NCBI GenBank assembly: GCA_030754475.1
Contig: JASMAE010000308.1
Span: forward strand, 1-6,204
DNA length: 6,204 nt
Reading direction: 5' to 3'
Origin: Rhodospirillales bacterium
Lineage (GTDB): Bacteria; Pseudomonadota; Alphaproteobacteria; Rhodospirillales; JASLLV01
How positions within the stretch are numbered: position 1 is the stretch's first letter; each line of letters starts with the position of its first letter. The notes under the pieces are model-generated. The model searched no databases. It had not been told where the DNA came from and saw nothing but the letters and a program-made list of their open reading frames with translations. Shown here piece after piece: positions 5,748 through 6,204 of this stretch. A program made the translations under genes and the position numbers.

Positions 5748-6204
5748 ATGAGCGAAACAGAAAGCCAGTCCGATCACATAGTTGCTCTGGCCAGGGAACT
5801 TCTGGACGACGTAGAGTTGTCTCGAACGTCGGTAGAAAGCATCGTGCTGAAGGCTTCTCGATTGGCGAGACTGCTGGGCGATGAGGAATTGATAAGGTGG
5901 CTGTATTTTGAGCGATTCGGATACATTACCGGTGACCCGATTTCCCTTAAATACGTAGCGATGACTGAGCGTTGGATTGATTCCAGCAAAGGGATTGCAT
6001 TTTGGAGACCTGCTGCTCAGCAAGAATATGCACTCAATGGCTTCGATGCTCGATTAGAAGTAACTAAGAAGTTCACGCCTTCCGGGGATTTTAGTATGTT
6101 GCAGCTCAATCAGCAGGAAAGTAAAATAAGTAAATTATCAAATGAATACGTGCAAATCGGAAGAATAGTATCATCGGTTAAGGCGCTCGTTCAAGATTTT
6201 GTAT
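5748..6204 (+). CDS. AbiTii-domain (abortive infection) protein, 5' part only
   Basis: Reading from ATG 5748, the frame stays open for 152 codons and leaves the window without a stop, so the C-terminus is unseen. An in-frame TGA at 5742-5744 makes ATG 5748 the first possible start, with a GGA nine bases upstream. The N-terminal half matches the AbiTii domain pattern as I remember it: a helical lead (VALARELLDDVELSRTSVES), then VLKASRLARLLGDEELIRWL at residues 33-52, FERFGY at 54-59, and DPISLKY at 63-69 followed by a conserved Trp (W76). Next come FWRPAAQQE at about 88-96 and, near the edge, a helix ending SSVKALVQDFV. The domain is named after AbiTii of the two-component lactococcal phage-resistance system AbiT. 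Its biochemical activity is, to my knowledge, not established, and similar domains occur fused to other C-terminal regions. G+C in this gene is far below that of the hyu genes (lines of about 28-58%, against about 78%), which suggests horizontal acquisition. A defence role is inferred from the domain. Confidence 0.75.
   Translation, partial: MSETESQSDHIVALARELLDDVELSRTSVESIVLKASRLARLLGDEELIRWLYFERFGYITGDPISLKYVAMTERWIDSSKGIAFWRPAAQQEYALNGFDARLEVTKKFTPSGDFSMLQLNQQESKISKLSNEYVQIGRIVSSVKALVQDFV

Noticed and set aside
5693..5884. 63-codon plus-strand frame overlapping the AbiTii gene
   Set aside because: It overlaps the AbiTii frame, which has recognisable domain motifs. Its own translation is polar, basic and without motifs.
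1..6204. CRISPR array, tRNA, rRNA, insertion sequence or attachment site
   Set aside because: I saw no regularly spaced repeats, cloverleaf, transposase frame or long direct repeats on either strand.

Overview
The window is mostly GC-rich bacterial DNA. Sampled 60-base lines in the central genes are about 78% G+C, and codons end mostly in G or C. It ends in a distinctly AT-richer stretch, with hand-counted lines of about 28-58% from roughly 5820 onward. The gene families (HyuA/HyuB, a maleate isomerase/arylmalonate decarboxylase-type racemase) and the codon use suggest a GC-rich proteobacterium, possibly an alphaproteobacterium. That placement is inference, because no taxonomic marker gene is present. 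All supported genes are on the + strand.

Layout: (1) 29-430, a small four-helix membrane protein of unassigned function with a TTG start. (2) 493-1296, a cysteine-dependent Asp/Glu racemase-superfamily enzyme. It keeps both catalytic cysteines (C103, C216) and resembles maleate cis-trans isomerase more than arylmalonate decarboxylase. (3) 1307-3427, a HyuA-type ATP-binding hydantoinase/oxoprolinase subunit. (4) 3427-5199, the matching HyuB subunit, whose start overlaps the hyuA stop by one base (TGATG). (5) 5200-5333, a spacer with two short inverted repeats and no gene. (6) 5334-5636, a 100-residue protein with two membrane helices. (7) 5637-5747, a spacer without a recognisable feature. (8) From 5748 to the window end, the first 152 codons of a protein with an AbiTii-type (abortive infection) domain. 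This gene runs off the edge.

Genes 2-4 look like one catabolic operon: gaps of 10 bp and -1 bp, the same strand and the same composition. The expected logic is that the racemase/isomerase interconverts a small carboxylated substrate. The HyuA/HyuB complex then opens a cyclic amide, or carboxylates a substrate, at the cost of ATP. No transporter or regulator lies in the window, so the actual substrate cannot be read from the sequence.

The last ~900 bases differ in composition and gene content. They read as the edge of an accessory region: a small membrane protein followed by an AbiTii-domain protein, a possible two-gene phage-defence unit. This is the part of the window most worth following up.
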